From DASQZK01 sp963809925 (GTDB lineage Bacteria; Bacteroidota; Bacteroidia; Bacteroidales; GCA-2748055), in assembly GCA_963809925.1 (NCBI GenBank), contig CAWELH010000004.1:62001-126000 (forward strand): DNA of 64,000 bases. The letters are read 5' to 3'. A program made the translations under genes and the position numbers. Positions 35,774-46,011 of the stretch are shown here, in pieces. Each line of letters opens with the position of its first letter. Positions within the stretch are counted from its first letter, which is position 1. The notes below the pieces were generated by a model that saw only the letters and a program-made list of their open reading frames with translations, was not told where the DNA came from and searched no databases.

Positions 35774-36559
35774 TCAGTCTGAATTTCTCTGTCTTACCGC
35801 TTCAAAAACCAGTATGGCTGCGGACACCGAAACATTCAGTGAGTCGGCAACGCCCTGCATCGGGATGCGGATAATACGGTCTGCGTGCTGTCTCCACTGC
35901 GAACTCAGGCCATCTGCTTCCGACCCTACAACAATGGCACAGGATTTCGTAAAATCAGCCTTATAATACGGGTTACTCTCCTGTAGAGCAGCTGAAAAAA
36001 TGGCAATGCCCTGATTTTTGAAATAGCTGATCGCATCCTGTGTCGAAGTCTGGATAACCGTGGTTGTGAAGATGCATCCCAGACTGGCCCTGATGACATT
36101 CGGATTATACAGATCGGTCTGATTGTCGCAAACGATCACGGCATCCGCCCCTGCTCCGTCGGCAGTACGAAGGATGGCACCCAGGTTACCCGGTTTTTCA
36201 ACCGTTTCTATCACAAGGAAAAGGGGCCGATGCGAAGGCTTCATATCCCCGAAGGTCAGATACCGAGGCCGGGCAGTGGCAATCAGGCCGTCATGGTTGT
36301 CGCGGTAGGCGATCCGCGAAAAAACATGTTCGGATACTTCAGTTTTTGAGTCAGCAGAAAGATTTTCCGAAAAAGACCTGACGGAGTCATTTTGCAGATT
36401 TGTACAATAAAATACCTGGCTTATCGAGAAGCCGCTGTCGACGGCTTTTTTTAGTTCCCGGTAGCCTTCGATGATGAACAGGGCCTCATCTCTCCTTGAA
36501 TGTGCTTTCGACAGTTTAAGAAGGTCTTTTATTGTCGGGTTCTGTGTGCTGGTAATCAT
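35774..36559 (-). CDS. TrmH/SpoU-family RNA 2'-O-methyltransferase
   Basis: A 261-residue protein from the ATG at 36559. That start overlaps the stop of the upstream exchanger gene in an ATGA arrangement, which supports it over a longer in-frame extension. The N-terminal substrate-binding domain (ITSTQNPTIKDLLKLSKAHS) is followed by a SPOUT knot: ETVEKPGNLGAILRTADGAG, CAIVVGSEADGLSSQW and IPMQGVADSLNVSVSAAILV. It methylates a ribose in rRNA or tRNA using SAM. The specific target cannot be assigned; RlmB is encoded separately at 52.7 kb. Confidence 0.9.
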   Translation of the reverse strand: MITSTQNPTIKDLLKLSKAHSRRDEALFIIEGYRELKKAVDSGFSISQVFYCTNLQNDSVRSFSENLSADSKTEVSEHVFSRIAYRDNHDGLIATARPRYLTFGDMKPSHRPLFLVIETVEKPGNLGAILRTADGAGADAVIVCDNQTDLYNPNVIRASLGCIFTTTVIQTSTQDAISYFKNQGIAIFSAALQESNPYYKADFTKSCAIVVGSEADGLSSQWRQHADRIIRIPMQGVADSLNVSVSAAILVFEAVRQRNSD

Positions 36560-37518
36560 GATCTTGACTGAATAATGAGATGTACGGTGTAACCGGCATA
36601 AATCAGGATAAAGATCAGGCCCTCCCAACGGTCCAGTTTACGCTTTTTTCCTGTGAGCATTGCACCCAGAATAAGCATCGTGCCGATAAGATAGAGGAAT
36701 ATGTCGGGATTGAATGACGGGCTGAAGGAAATTGGGGTTATTGCGCCGCTGAGTCCGAGAACAAACAGTATGTTAAATACATTCGAGCCGATCACATTGC
36801 CGATAGCAAGATCACTATTGCCCCTGAAGGCCGCAACTCCAGAGGTCGCCAGCTCGGGCAGTGAGGTTCCGGCAGCCACGATCGTGAGTCCGATAATCCG
36901 TTCAGACAGCCCGAAGTTGGTTGCCATCCGCACGGCACTGTCGACAACAAGTTTTCCTCCGAAAATCAATCCTCCGAAACCGGCCACGATAAGCAAAAGA
37001 AGGATTGCTGTTTTTTTGTCTCCGGTATAGGGAACAGTCATGTCCCGGTCTTTCTTTATATTCAGAAAGATCATGTACAGGAAGAGAAGGAAGAATGCAA
37101 GCAGTATTGCACTGTCGAACCGTGAGATGATATCAGGGATGTTGGCGAAAATGCTGTCGTTGGCCATAATCAGTACGACAATGCCGGCCAGCAGACTGAA
37201 AGGGATTTCACGTTTTATTGTGCTGAGACCTACACTCACCGGCCTGACCAAAGCTGTGATGCCCAGAATGACAAAGATATTGAAGATATTGCTCCCAAGC
37301 ACATTCCCGAGTACCATCTCATTCAGATTTCTTACAGCACCGATGGTGTTTACCACCATTTCCGGCATCGAAGTACCGAAAGCTACTATTGTCAGTCCGA
37401 TAACAAGTTCGGAAATACCAAGCTTCATGGCTATCGAGGCGGATCCCTTCACCAGCCAGTCGGCGCCCTTAATCAGGAGGACGAAGCCGGCAATTAATAT
37501 CAGAAGATCAGAAATCAT
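36556..37518 (-). CDS. Na+/Ca2+ exchanger (CaCA family, YrbG-like)
   Basis: A 320-residue protein from the ATG at 37518 with two homologous halves, each holding an alpha-repeat: VIGLTIVAFGTSMPEMVVNT and IIGLTIVAAGTSLPELATSG. The GTS(M/L)PE residues coordinate the cation. Ten or so transmembrane helices, as in YrbG. It exchanges calcium for sodium or protons. The overlapping downstream gene is an RNA methyltransferase, coupled by translation. Confidence 0.93.
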   Translation of the reverse strand: MISDLLILIAGFVLLIKGADWLVKGSASIAMKLGISELVIGLTIVAFGTSMPEMVVNTIGAVRNLNEMVLGNVLGSNIFNIFVILGITALVRPVSVGLSTIKREIPFSLLAGIVVLIMANDSIFANIPDIISRFDSAILLAFFLLFLYMIFLNIKKDRDMTVPYTGDKKTAILLLLIVAGFGGLIFGGKLVVDSAVRMATNFGLSERIIGLTIVAAGTSLPELATSGVAAFRGNSDLAIGNVIGSNVFNILFVLGLSGAITPISFSPSFNPDIFLYLIGTMLILGAMLTGKKRKLDRWEGLIFILIYAGYTVHLIIQSRS

Positions 37519-37801
37519 GACATTTATATCAGCTTTTGATGGAACAAAGTAACAGGAATTTTCAGGTATTTTAAAATAATATATGGAATCTGCGTTCGAT
37601 TTCATAAATTGTGTGACTTATTGCTCTTTTTTCCCGGCAGAGTGTAAATTACGGTATTGCCCGGCTTTTATACACCGGAGAATAATAGCAGCAATACCTT
37701 TACCTGACATTGGATGCATCATCCGGTAAATGAATATTCATATATGAAAAGACCGTGTCATCTCCCTACCTCTCTGGATCCCCAATTAATATGTTGGTAT
37801 T

Positions 37802-40024
37802 ATGATTGGTAAGAAAAATTTTGGAACTGCGCCTGTATTTTTTACGGCTATAGCGACCATCCTTGGTGCTATATTGTTTCTGAGGTTTGGCTTTGCTGTA
37901 GGAATGCTCGGATTCTGGGGCACTCTTGGAGTGATATTCGTTGGCCACCTCGTTACCATTCCCACCGCTCTTGCTATTTCAGAAATTGCAACAAACCGGA
38001 GAGTGGAAGGGGGAGGTGAGTACTTCATCATTTCCCGTTCATTTGGTCTGAACATCGGAGCAACCATTGGGTTTGCCCTGTTCATGTCACAGGCAATCTC
38101 GGTAGCGTTTTATGTAATTGCTTTTACTGAAGCTTTTTCACCCTTCTTTGAGTATGTAAAAAGTACCATGGGTATTGAGCTTCCAAGACAGGTGATCAGC
38201 ATCCCCGCCATGTTTGGATTGTCGGTGCTCATTCTGCGTAAAGGTGCAAACATGGGCGTTAAAGCGCTGTATTTCGTGGTTGGAATACTATTTTTGTCCC
38301 TGGTACTTTTCTTTATCGGGAAAACGGAGTTTTCCCAGTCGACAGAATTTTCACTGGCGAATGCCTCATTCAGGAACAGGGACCAGTTTTTCATCGTATT
38401 TGCAATTATTTTTCCTGCTTTTACCGGGATGACGGCCGGCGTAGGACTCTCCGGGGATCTTAAAAAACCTTCCAGGTCTATTCCGCTTGGGACAACAATG
38501 GCTACGGTCAGCGGCATGATTATTTACATATTTATTGCCTGGAAATTTAAAAATTCTGCCCCTTCTGAAGATCTCATCAATAATCAGCTCATCATGAGCC
38601 AGATTGCTATGTACGGGAAAATCATCATTCCCCTCGGTCTCGCTGCTTCAACACTATCATCTGCTATTGGTTCGATCATGGTGGCACCACGAACTCTTCA
38701 GGCGTTGGCTTCCGACCGTTCTTTCCCTTCTGTGAAAGTAAACCGCCGGCTTGGATTGATCAACACAACCTCGGGGGAACCTTACAATGCTACGCTCGTT
38801 ACCTGCATCATCGCCTTCATATTTGTTGCATTGGGGAATGTAAATGTTGTGGCGCAGATCATATCTATGTTTTTTATGGTGACCTATGGATCTCTGTGCC
38901 TTATCTCGTTTCTTAATCATTTCGGAGCGTCCCCTTCCTACAGACCGTCGTTCAGATCAAAATGGTTCCTTTCACTCATCGGATTCATCACGGCAGTGTG
39001 GCTGATGTTTATGATGAATTTTTTCTATGCATTTCTCGCTGCCTTCCTGATGATTCTGCTTTACCTCTTCACCAATTCATACCATAAAAACAGGAAAGGA
39101 CTCGAAGCTATTTTTGCCAACTCACTTTTCCAGGTCAACAGAAATCTGCAGGTCTACCTTCAGAGGAGATCACGCGGGCGCAAACAGGGTGAATGGCGGC
39201 CAAGTGCCCTTTGCATCAGCAAATCCTCCTTTATCCGCGACAGTTCATTTCGCCTTCTGAACTGGATATCTTATAAATATGGTTTCGGTACCTTTATTCA
39301 CCTTATTGAAGGGTATTATTCAAAAGCTACGTACAATAGGTCGGTTGAGGAACATACGGCATTGCTTAAAAGATTTGACCGTTATAAAAACCAGGTATAC
39401 GTCGATACGCTCATCTCCCCTTCCTATACCTCTGCCATCGCACAATCGATTCAGCTTCCCGGTATCTCCGGGATGGAGAACAACATGGTAATTTTTGAGT
39501 TCGACAGGAATGTGCCGTCGGAAATTGATGATATTATCGACAATTTTGCACTAGTACGTGCCGGTGATTTTGACGTCTGTATTCTGGATAGTAGTTCTCA
39601 AGAAATAGATTTTAAGCAGGATATTCATGTTTGGATTCGAAGTATTGACCATGACAATGCTCACCTGCTCATCCTGCTGAGTTATGTTATCCTCGGTCAC
39701 CCCGACTGGAAGCGGAGCAATATCAAGATCTTTGATGTGTGCAAGCCTGGTACGGAGGATCAAACACGTCAACAACTGGAAGATTTGGTGACGAGTGGCC
39801 GCTTATCCATCAATATCCGGAACATACAGATTATACCGGAGGATCCCGAGAAGGGAATTAAAAAGCTGGTCAATGAAAAAAGTGCCAATGCCGCTCTCTG
39901 CCTCATGGGATTTCATAGCGATACACTCAAGCATGAAGGTAGATCAATCTTCGAAGGTTACCATACAGGCGGGCATATCCTTTTTGTAAATTCAAAGTCT
40001 GGGAAAGAAATCAGGCTTGAGTAA
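37802..40024 (+). CDS. SLC12-like cation-chloride cotransporter (APC superfamily)
   Basis: A 740-residue membrane protein. The first 430 residues form about 12 helices of the LeuT-like APC fold, with ATILGAILFLRFGFAVGMLG and IFPAFTGMTAGVGLSGDLKK as in SLC12 carriers. The remaining 300 residues are a soluble C-terminal domain like that of eukaryotic NKCC/KCC proteins. Such bacterial homologues are thought to move K+, Na+ or Cl-, or amino acids. An MscS channel gene follows after 30 bp, suggesting a joint osmotic function. Transported ion cannot be decided from sequence. Confidence 0.85.
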   Translation: MIGKKNFGTAPVFFTAIATILGAILFLRFGFAVGMLGFWGTLGVIFVGHLVTIPTALAISEIATNRRVEGGGEYFIISRSFGLNIGATIGFALFMSQAISVAFYVIAFTEAFSPFFEYVKSTMGIELPRQVISIPAMFGLSVLILRKGANMGVKALYFVVGILFLSLVLFFIGKTEFSQSTEFSLANASFRNRDQFFIVFAIIFPAFTGMTAGVGLSGDLKKPSRSIPLGTTMATVSGMIIYIFIAWKFKNSAPSEDLINNQLIMSQIAMYGKIIIPLGLAASTLSSAIGSIMVAPRTLQALASDRSFPSVKVNRRLGLINTTSGEPYNATLVTCIIAFIFVALGNVNVVAQIISMFFMVTYGSLCLISFLNHFGASPSYRPSFRSKWFLSLIGFITAVWLMFMMNFFYAFLAAFLMILLYLFTNSYHKNRKGLEAIFANSLFQVNRNLQVYLQRRSRGRKQGEWRPSALCISKSSFIRDSSFRLLNWISYKYGFGTFIHLIEGYYSKATYNRSVEEHTALLKRFDRYKNQVYVDTLISPSYTSAIAQSIQLPGISGMENNMVIFEFDRNVPSEIDDIIDNFALVRAGDFDVCILDSSSQEIDFKQDIHVWIRSIDHDNAHLLILLSYVILGHPDWKRSNIKIFDVCKPGTEDQTRQQLEDLVTSGRLSINIRNIQIIPEDPEKGIKKLVNEKSANAALCLMGFHSDTLKHEGRSIFEGYHTGGHILFVNSKSGKEIRLE

Positions 40025-40054
40025 ACAAATCACAGACTCAATCCTTTACAATCT

Positions 40055-41128
40055 ATGACCAATATGTTTCTTACACTGATGATTATTACAAACAATATCA
40101 TCGTATCAGCAGCTGTTTTTCTCGCAGGGCTTAGCCTTGTGTGGTATGCAGTAAACCGTATCCGGCGGGAAATTAAGGGTTCTCCGGACATACAGAAAGG
40201 CGGAAAGATATTGCGGAAAGCGGTTCTTCCGGTTACAGTTCTTACCATTCTTCTGGCATTGGAATTAAATCTGAAGATCATCCTGGTAAACAAGGAATAT
40301 ATCAGCAGCACACAGAATATTCTAAATATCCTGATTATCGCTTCTGGGGCCTGGATTTCCATCAATTTTATCCAGATACTCCGGTTGCTCCTGCTCAACA
40401 AGTACGATCTATCGGGTAAGGATAACCTTCGTGCGCGAAAAATTTATACGCAATTCAGAATACTTGAGAGGATCATCATTTTTATAATTATTTTCCTGGC
40501 CATCGCTTTTGCATTGATGACCTTTGCATCCATCCGGAGGATTGGCGTCAGCCTGTTCGCCTCGGCCGGAGTTGCGGGCATCATTCTGGGACTGGCTGCT
40601 CAGAGCATGATCGGCACCATCCTCGCCGGATTTCAGATCGCCATCACACAGCCCATCAGGATCGAAGATGTAGTGATCGTAGAAGGTGAATGGGGCTGGA
40701 TTGAGGAAATCACACTCACCTATGTCGTAGTCAGGATATGGGACAAACGCCGCCTGATCGTGCCAACCACCTACTTTATACAGAAACCCTTCCAGAACTG
40801 GACTCGCACATCGGCCGATATCCTCGGAACGGTATTCCTGTACACCGATTATACCATGCCCCTCGGTGAGCTCAGAACGGAATTTGAACGACTCTTAAAG
40901 ACAACGGATTTGTGGGATGGAAATGTGGGCAATGTTCAGGTCACAGGATCCAACGAACGTACGATGGAGGTCAGGATGCTGATGAGCGCTGCAGATTCTC
41001 CCACAGCCTGGGACCTCAGGGTTTTTATCAGGGAAAAACTCGTTGAATATCTCCAGAAGAACCATCCCGACAAACTTCCGGTAACACGCATTTTTCTGCC
41101 TGGAGAGAATAAATCCGAAAAGGGCTGA
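40055..41128 (+). CDS. MscS-family mechanosensitive channel
   Basis: A 357-residue protein with about four N-terminal membrane helices and then the pore-lining TM3 and beta domain: FASAGVAGIILGLAAQSMIG and IAITQPIRIEDVVIVEGEWG, followed by IRVWDKRRLIVPTTYFIQKP. It opens under membrane tension to release solutes on hypo-osmotic shock. It starts 30 bp after the SLC12-like carrier gene. Confidence 0.93.
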   Translation: MTNMFLTLMIITNNIIVSAAVFLAGLSLVWYAVNRIRREIKGSPDIQKGGKILRKAVLPVTVLTILLALELNLKIILVNKEYISSTQNILNILIIASGAWISINFIQILRLLLLNKYDLSGKDNLRARKIYTQFRILERIIIFIIIFLAIAFALMTFASIRRIGVSLFASAGVAGIILGLAAQSMIGTILAGFQIAITQPIRIEDVVIVEGEWGWIEEITLTYVVVRIWDKRRLIVPTTYFIQKPFQNWTRTSADILGTVFLYTDYTMPLGELRTEFERLLKTTDLWDGNVGNVQVTGSNERTMEVRMLMSAADSPTAWDLRVFIREKLVEYLQKNHPDKLPVTRIFLPGENKSEKG

Positions 41129-41501
41129 ATCAGGGTATTATAAACGCACTCAACTGTCAGGGAAAAGTTGAGGGCAGGAAGAAAGAAGCCACACCCCCAT
41201 TCATAATGTTTTCAAAGCCAACCTAAGTCTTATTAAAATGTTAAATTACTGATGATTAAAAACATCATTTAGGTAGTTTATGTTTCATTTATTATACCTG
41301 TAAAAGTCCTGGATTTCCTATTGGTTTACCATGCCCAATCTGGAGACGCAGGACTGTCCGTATCTGTACTCTCGTGTCCATATCCGGACATTTTCAGAAG
41401 GGTTTTCCAAACCGGAGAAAATTGTAAAAATTTCATTTTAAAGATAATACGCTTCAGGGCATATTTTTTGAGTACTCAACTTCAACTTAAACCGTTTTCT
41501 G
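41129..41501. other. Intergenic region upstream of the efflux operon
   Basis: 373 bp without a believable gene. An open frame at 41321-41527 overlaps the ABC ATPase start in another frame. The promoter of the 41.5-45.8 kb operon must lie here, but no clear element was picked out. Confidence 0.45.
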
Positions 41502-42203
41502 ATGATAGATTTACAGCGTCTGCATAAGTCCTATATCACCGGTTCAAATAAATTACATGTACTGAAAGGCATTGATCTTCATATCGGGAAGGGTGAACTT
41601 GTTTCGGTGATGGGGTCATCAGGCTCGGGCAAATCTACACTCCTGAACATCATCGGCATCCTCGATTCCTATGATGAGGGTGATTTTTATCTTGACGGGA
41701 ACCTGATCAGGAACCTGAGCGAAACCAAATCGGCCTGGTACAGAAATCAAATGATCGGCTTTGTCTTCCAGTCGTTCAACCTGATCCCTTTCAAGAATGC
41801 CATGGAAAATGTGGCATTACCGCTTTATTATCAGAAGATAAGCAGGCGCAAACGGAACAGGATAGCGATGGAGTACCTGGAGAGGATGGGGCTGACCGAA
41901 TGGGCCGATCACCTGCCTTCAGAACTTTCAGGCGGACAAAAACAGCGTATTGCCATTGCAAGGGCCATGATCACCAAACCTAAGGTGATCCTTGCCGATG
42001 AACCCACAGGCGCCCTTGATTCCGCCACCTCCATTGAAGTTATGAACCTGTTCCGGGAAATTCATGACGAAGGCATTACCATTGTTATCGTCACCCATGA
42101 AAGGGATATCTCTGCGATGACGCAGAGGATCATACATCTTAAAGACGGACTGATCGAAAAGATTTCTGTTAACGGGAGAATAAAAGAGAAATCGAATGTT
42201 TGA
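41502..42203 (+). CDS. MacB/LolD-type ABC transporter ATPase
   Basis: A 233-residue ATPase: Walker A SSGSGKST, signature LSGGQKQRIAIARA, Walker B VILADEPTGALDS and H-loop VTHERD. This is the LolD/MacB/FtsE class that drives transmembrane mechanotransmission rather than direct passage. It overlaps the first permease gene by 8 bp and heads a four-gene operon. Confidence 0.95.
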   Translation: MIDLQRLHKSYITGSNKLHVLKGIDLHIGKGELVSVMGSSGSGKSTLLNIIGILDSYDEGDFYLDGNLIRNLSETKSAWYRNQMIGFVFQSFNLIPFKNAMENVALPLYYQKISRRKRNRIAMEYLERMGLTEWADHLPSELSGGQKQRIAIARAMITKPKVILADEPTGALDSATSIEVMNLFREIHDEGITIVIVTHERDISAMTQRIIHLKDGLIEKISVNGRIKEKSNV

Positions 42204-43434
42204 TCTGGATAAATGGCAGGAAATATTCAGTACGATACGAAAGAACCGCATGCGGACCTTCCTTACCGGGTTCAGCGTTGCGTGGGGGATCTTTATGCTG
42301 ATCATTTTACTGGGTTCAGGTCATGGTCTCGAGAACGGTGTCAGACAGGAGTTCAAGGGCGGGGCCGTAAATGGAATATGGATATCCAGCGGGATGACAA
42401 GTAAACCATATAAGGGTCTGCAACCCGGAAGAGAGGTGAAGTTTACCAATGCAGACTATGAGCTGATAAAAAACTCAGTGGATGGCATCGACCTGATTTC
42501 AGGACGTTTCTGGATACGGCAGAATAATGTCTTTTCCTACAAGAATAACTATGGTACTTTTACGATCAGCCCGGTTCATCCCGATTACTGCGAGATCAAA
42601 GAACTCACTATGGTCGAAGGCCGCTTTATTAACAATATTGATCTCAACTATTTCCGGAAGGTGGTGGTCCTCGGGGAGATGGTCAGGGAAAGCCTTTTCA
42701 AACCCCCTGACACGGTTGCAATGGGAAAGTATGTGAATATCAGTGGTGTCCCATTCAAAGTTATCGGTATCTTCCATGATGAGGGGAGTGAGGATGAACA
42801 ACGACGGGCCTATGTGCCGATATATACCGCGCAAAGGGTGTTTACCGGTACGAACAGGATCAATCAGGTATCCCTGACGACAGGGGACGCCACACCTGAG
42901 GAAAGCAACAAAATGCTGGAAACCATTAAACGTCAATTGGCAACCTTCCATTCCTTTGATGTGGAAGACCCGAGGGCATTGAATATCTTCAACAAGGCCA
43001 GAGAGTATGAACGAACGATGAAGCTTTTTAAATCCATCAGAATATTTATCTGGGTCATTGGTATCGGAACGATCATTGCCGGCGTTGTGGGGGTGAGCAA
43101 TATCATGCTGATCGTTGTGAAAGAGAGGACGAAAGAGATCGGTATCCGAAAAGCCATCGGTGCCACCCCGGGATCGATCATCAGCCTCATCCTGCAGGAA
43201 GCAGTGCTCATCACATCCTTCGCCGGCTATATAGGTCTTGTTCTGGGTGTTTTCCTTCTCGAAATGGTTTCCAGGTTTATGCCGCCTAATCCTTTCTTTC
43301 TGAATCCTGAAGCTGATTTCGGCATTGCGGTAGGAGCCACCGTACTTCTTGTGGTTTCAGGGGCCCTCGCCGGGTTGGTACCCGCCATGAAGGCTGCTTC
43401 CATCAAACCAATAGTTGCACTCAGGGATGAATAA
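42196..43434 (+). CDS. MacB-like permease 1
   Basis: A 412-residue protein with one N-terminal helix, a large periplasmic MacB_PCD domain (about 45-280) and three C-terminal helices of the FtsX fold, with VSNIMLIVVKERTKEIGIRK as the coupling helix. The N-terminus FDLDKWQEIFSTIRKNRMRT is shared with the next gene. It pairs with the ATPase and probably forms a heterodimer with permease 2. Confidence 0.93.
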   Translation: MFDLDKWQEIFSTIRKNRMRTFLTGFSVAWGIFMLIILLGSGHGLENGVRQEFKGGAVNGIWISSGMTSKPYKGLQPGREVKFTNADYELIKNSVDGIDLISGRFWIRQNNVFSYKNNYGTFTISPVHPDYCEIKELTMVEGRFINNIDLNYFRKVVVLGEMVRESLFKPPDTVAMGKYVNISGVPFKVIGIFHDEGSEDEQRRAYVPIYTAQRVFTGTNRINQVSLTTGDATPEESNKMLETIKRQLATFHSFDVEDPRALNIFNKAREYERTMKLFKSIRIFIWVIGIGTIIAGVVGVSNIMLIVVKERTKEIGIRKAIGATPGSIISLILQEAVLITSFAGYIGLVLGVFLLEMVSRFMPPNPFFLNPEADFGIAVGATVLLVVSGALAGLVPAMKAASIKPIVALRDE

Positions 43435-43458
43435 ACGATAGGTATGTTTTTTAAGATA

Positions 43459-44721
43459 ATGATCGATATCGACAAGTGGCAGGAGATCTTTCACTCACTG
43501 AAACAGAACAAGTGGCGCACGTTGCTGACAGCCTTCGGTGTGTTCTGGGGTATCTTTATGTTGCTGATTATGCTTGGTTCAGGCAGAGGACTTCAAAATG
43601 GTGTCAACCAGGGATTTGGCGACTTTGCCACAAATTCGGTATTTATCTGGCCCCAGAGAACAAGTATGCCATATAAAGGATTTACACGTGGCCGGGGCTT
43701 CTCCTTCGATGATGAAGACGTGATCGCATTACGGAACAGGATCCCCGAAATTGAACTACTGGCGCCAAGATTGCAAGGGGGAGGATTCCAGAGTGGTGAC
43801 AACGTGGTCAGAGGTGACAAAACGGGTGCATACAGTATCTATGGTGATTCGCCCAATTATTTCAGGATCGATCCCGTTAACGTTGTTAAAGGCCGGTTGA
43901 TCAATGACCTCGATATCCGTGACAAACGAAAGGTAGTGCTCATCGGAAGGCGGGTCTATGAGGAACTTTTTGCGAAAAACGAGGAATGCCTGGGGGAATA
44001 TATAAAAATCCAGGGCATCTACTTTAAGGTTGTCGGGCTGTTCTCATCCAAAAAAACGGGCGAGCGTGCCAATGATGAGCAATCTTCGATCTTCATGCCT
44101 TTTACCACCATGCAACGGGCCTATAATTATGGTAACAAGGTGTTCTGGTTTTCCATGACCTCCAAGGAAAACGTGCCGGTTTCCCTCATCCAGGAGAAGG
44201 CCATCAGCTTGCTTAAGGAACGCCATAAGGTACATCCTGACGACGATGTGGCCTTAGGCTCCTTCAATGTTGAAAAAGAGTTTAATCAGATGAAGGGGCT
44301 TTTCGGAGGGATCGACCTTCTGATATGGATCGTTGGCATTGGCACCCTTCTAGCCGGAGTGATCGGTGTCAGCAATATCATGCTTGTGATCGTTAAGGAG
44401 AGAACAAGTGAAATCGGAATAAAGCGGGCACTCGGGGCAACTCCCATGCATATTATTATTCAGATCATCAACGAGTCGGTTTTTCTGACGATGCTTGCCG
44501 GCTATACCGGCCTTGTGGCAGGAGTGCTTGTCATCGAAGGTGTGAATATTCTGCTGACGAAAGCCGGCGGTGACACGGGATTTTTCAAAAATCCCGAAAT
44601 TGACTTCCGGATTGCAATTACCGCGCTGATTATCCTTGTGGTCTCCGGAGTGCTTGCCGGACTGATCCCTGCAGCCAGGGCGTTGCATATCAAACCTATT
44701 GAAGCTTTAAGAACAGAATAA
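43459..44721 (+). CDS. MacB-like permease 2
   Basis: A 420-residue paralogue of the preceding permease; the start at 43459 (MIDIDKWQEIFHSLK) is preferred over 43444 because it aligns with the first residues of permease 1. Same layout: N-terminal helix, MacB_PCD domain, three C-terminal helices and coupling helix VSNIMLVIVKERTSEIGIKR. The two are clearly divergent at most positions, so this is an old duplication. Confidence 0.93.
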   Translation: MIDIDKWQEIFHSLKQNKWRTLLTAFGVFWGIFMLLIMLGSGRGLQNGVNQGFGDFATNSVFIWPQRTSMPYKGFTRGRGFSFDDEDVIALRNRIPEIELLAPRLQGGGFQSGDNVVRGDKTGAYSIYGDSPNYFRIDPVNVVKGRLINDLDIRDKRKVVLIGRRVYEELFAKNEECLGEYIKIQGIYFKVVGLFSSKKTGERANDEQSSIFMPFTTMQRAYNYGNKVFWFSMTSKENVPVSLIQEKAISLLKERHKVHPDDDVALGSFNVEKEFNQMKGLFGGIDLLIWIVGIGTLLAGVIGVSNIMLVIVKERTSEIGIKRALGATPMHIIIQIINESVFLTMLAGYTGLVAGVLVIEGVNILLTKAGGDTGFFKNPEIDFRIAITALIILVVSGVLAGLIPAARALHIKPIEALRTE

Positions 44722-44733
44722 ATTCTATATAAA

Positions 44734-45825
44734 ATGAAAAAGTTTTTTAGAGTACTGATCATTGTCCTTCTGCTGGGCCTATTCGGATGGACCATTGTTT
44801 ACCTGTACGGAAAATCCAAAGACAAACCCGTCATTTTTACGACGGAAAAGCCGTTTGTTGATAACGTCGTCAGGAAAACCGTTGCCACTGGAAAAGTAGT
44901 GCCGCGAAAGGAAGTCGAAATCAAACCACAGATCTCCGGCATCATACAGAAAATCTATGTTGAAGAAGGTCAGAGGGTGAAAGAAGGTGATCTTATTGCA
45001 CGTGTGAAGATCATCCCGAATATGATCAGCCTGAATGAAGCAGAATACAGACTTAAAACGTCAGAAAATAATTTCACCGATGCCAAAACGAACTTTCAAC
45101 GTCAGAAACTTATGTATGACCAGGGAGTTATTCCGGAGGCAGAGTTCCAGAAATACCAGCTTGAATATTCGAATGCAAAGGAAGAGCTTGAGGCAGCCAG
45201 GAATAATCTTACCCTCATCAGGGAAGGAGTGACCTCCAAATCGGACGAGGCTACCAACACCCTGATCAGGTCGACGATCACGGGTATGATTCTCGATATA
45301 CCGGTTGAGGAAGGTAAATCGGTGATTGAGACCAATACCTTTAGTGAGGGCACCACCATCGCTACCGTGGCCGATATGGGTGAAATGGTGTTTGAAGGAA
45401 AGGTTGATGAGACGGAAGTCGGTAAAATTAAACCGGGTATGAACCTCTCTATTTCTATTGGTGCAATCGATGCACAGAAATTTAATGCCAATCTCGAATT
45501 CATTGCCCCCAAGGGCGTTGAGGAGAATGGTGCCATACAGTTTGAGATAAAGGCGGCGGTCGAGCTTCGGGACAACTATTTTATCCGGTCGGGCTACAGT
45601 GCCACGGCTGATATCGTCCTGGAGAAACGCGACAGTGTGATGGTCATTCCCGAAAGCCTCATTAAGTTTGAGGGTGATTCCGCCTTTGTGGAAATCGAAG
45701 CCGGGGAACAGATTTTTGAGAAGCGATTCATAAAAACCGGGCTTTCCGACGGCATCAATATCGAAGTGCTAAGCGGCCTTGGCCTTGATGACAAGATCAA
45801 GGGTGTTGAAAAGACGGAGATATGA
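44734..45825 (+). CDS. HlyD/MacA-type membrane fusion protein
   Basis: A 363-residue periplasmic adaptor with an N-terminal membrane anchor (about 5-27), a biotinyl-lipoyl-like half (KPQISGIIQKIYVEEGQRVK), a helical hairpin (about 105-165), the second lipoyl half (STITGMILDIPVEEGKSV) and a C-terminal beta barrel. It couples the MacB-like permeases to an outer-membrane channel. No TolC-type gene lies in the operon, so the exit duct is encoded elsewhere. Confidence 0.92.
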   Translation: MKKFFRVLIIVLLLGLFGWTIVYLYGKSKDKPVIFTTEKPFVDNVVRKTVATGKVVPRKEVEIKPQISGIIQKIYVEEGQRVKEGDLIARVKIIPNMISLNEAEYRLKTSENNFTDAKTNFQRQKLMYDQGVIPEAEFQKYQLEYSNAKEELEAARNNLTLIREGVTSKSDEATNTLIRSTITGMILDIPVEEGKSVIETNTFSEGTTIATVADMGEMVFEGKVDETEVGKIKPGMNLSISIGAIDAQKFNANLEFIAPKGVEENGAIQFEIKAAVELRDNYFIRSGYSATADIVLEKRDSVMVIPESLIKFEGDSAFVEIEAGEQIFEKRFIKTGLSDGINIEVLSGLGLDDKIKGVEKTEI

Positions 45826-45974
45826 TCCATTAGTGAATGCCATGCTTGATCATGTCAGGTCAATTGTGTTCATGTTGTTGATTGGCTGTGACGATCGTTT
45901 CAAATCCTGAAATCATGGTGTGATTTAAATCAGGCCGGTCGATGCAGGGGTCTGGCTAATATTGGGTTTTTTGT

Positions 45975-45982
45975 TATATTTG
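45975..45982 (+). promoter_or_regulatory. Putative -7 element (TATATTTG) for the AGCS symporter
   Basis: TATATTTG matches TAnnTTTG exactly and lies 29 bp before the ATG at 46012, a normal 5' leader length for Bacteroidota. A -33 TTG is not clear. Confidence 0.5.
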
Positions 45983-46011
45983 TCATTTTACCACAAAAAA
46001 CCAGGTCAGAC

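Noticed and set aside
42196..44721. Tandem permeases as an assembly duplication
   Set aside because: The two share layout and motifs but differ at most positions, so they are true paralogues.
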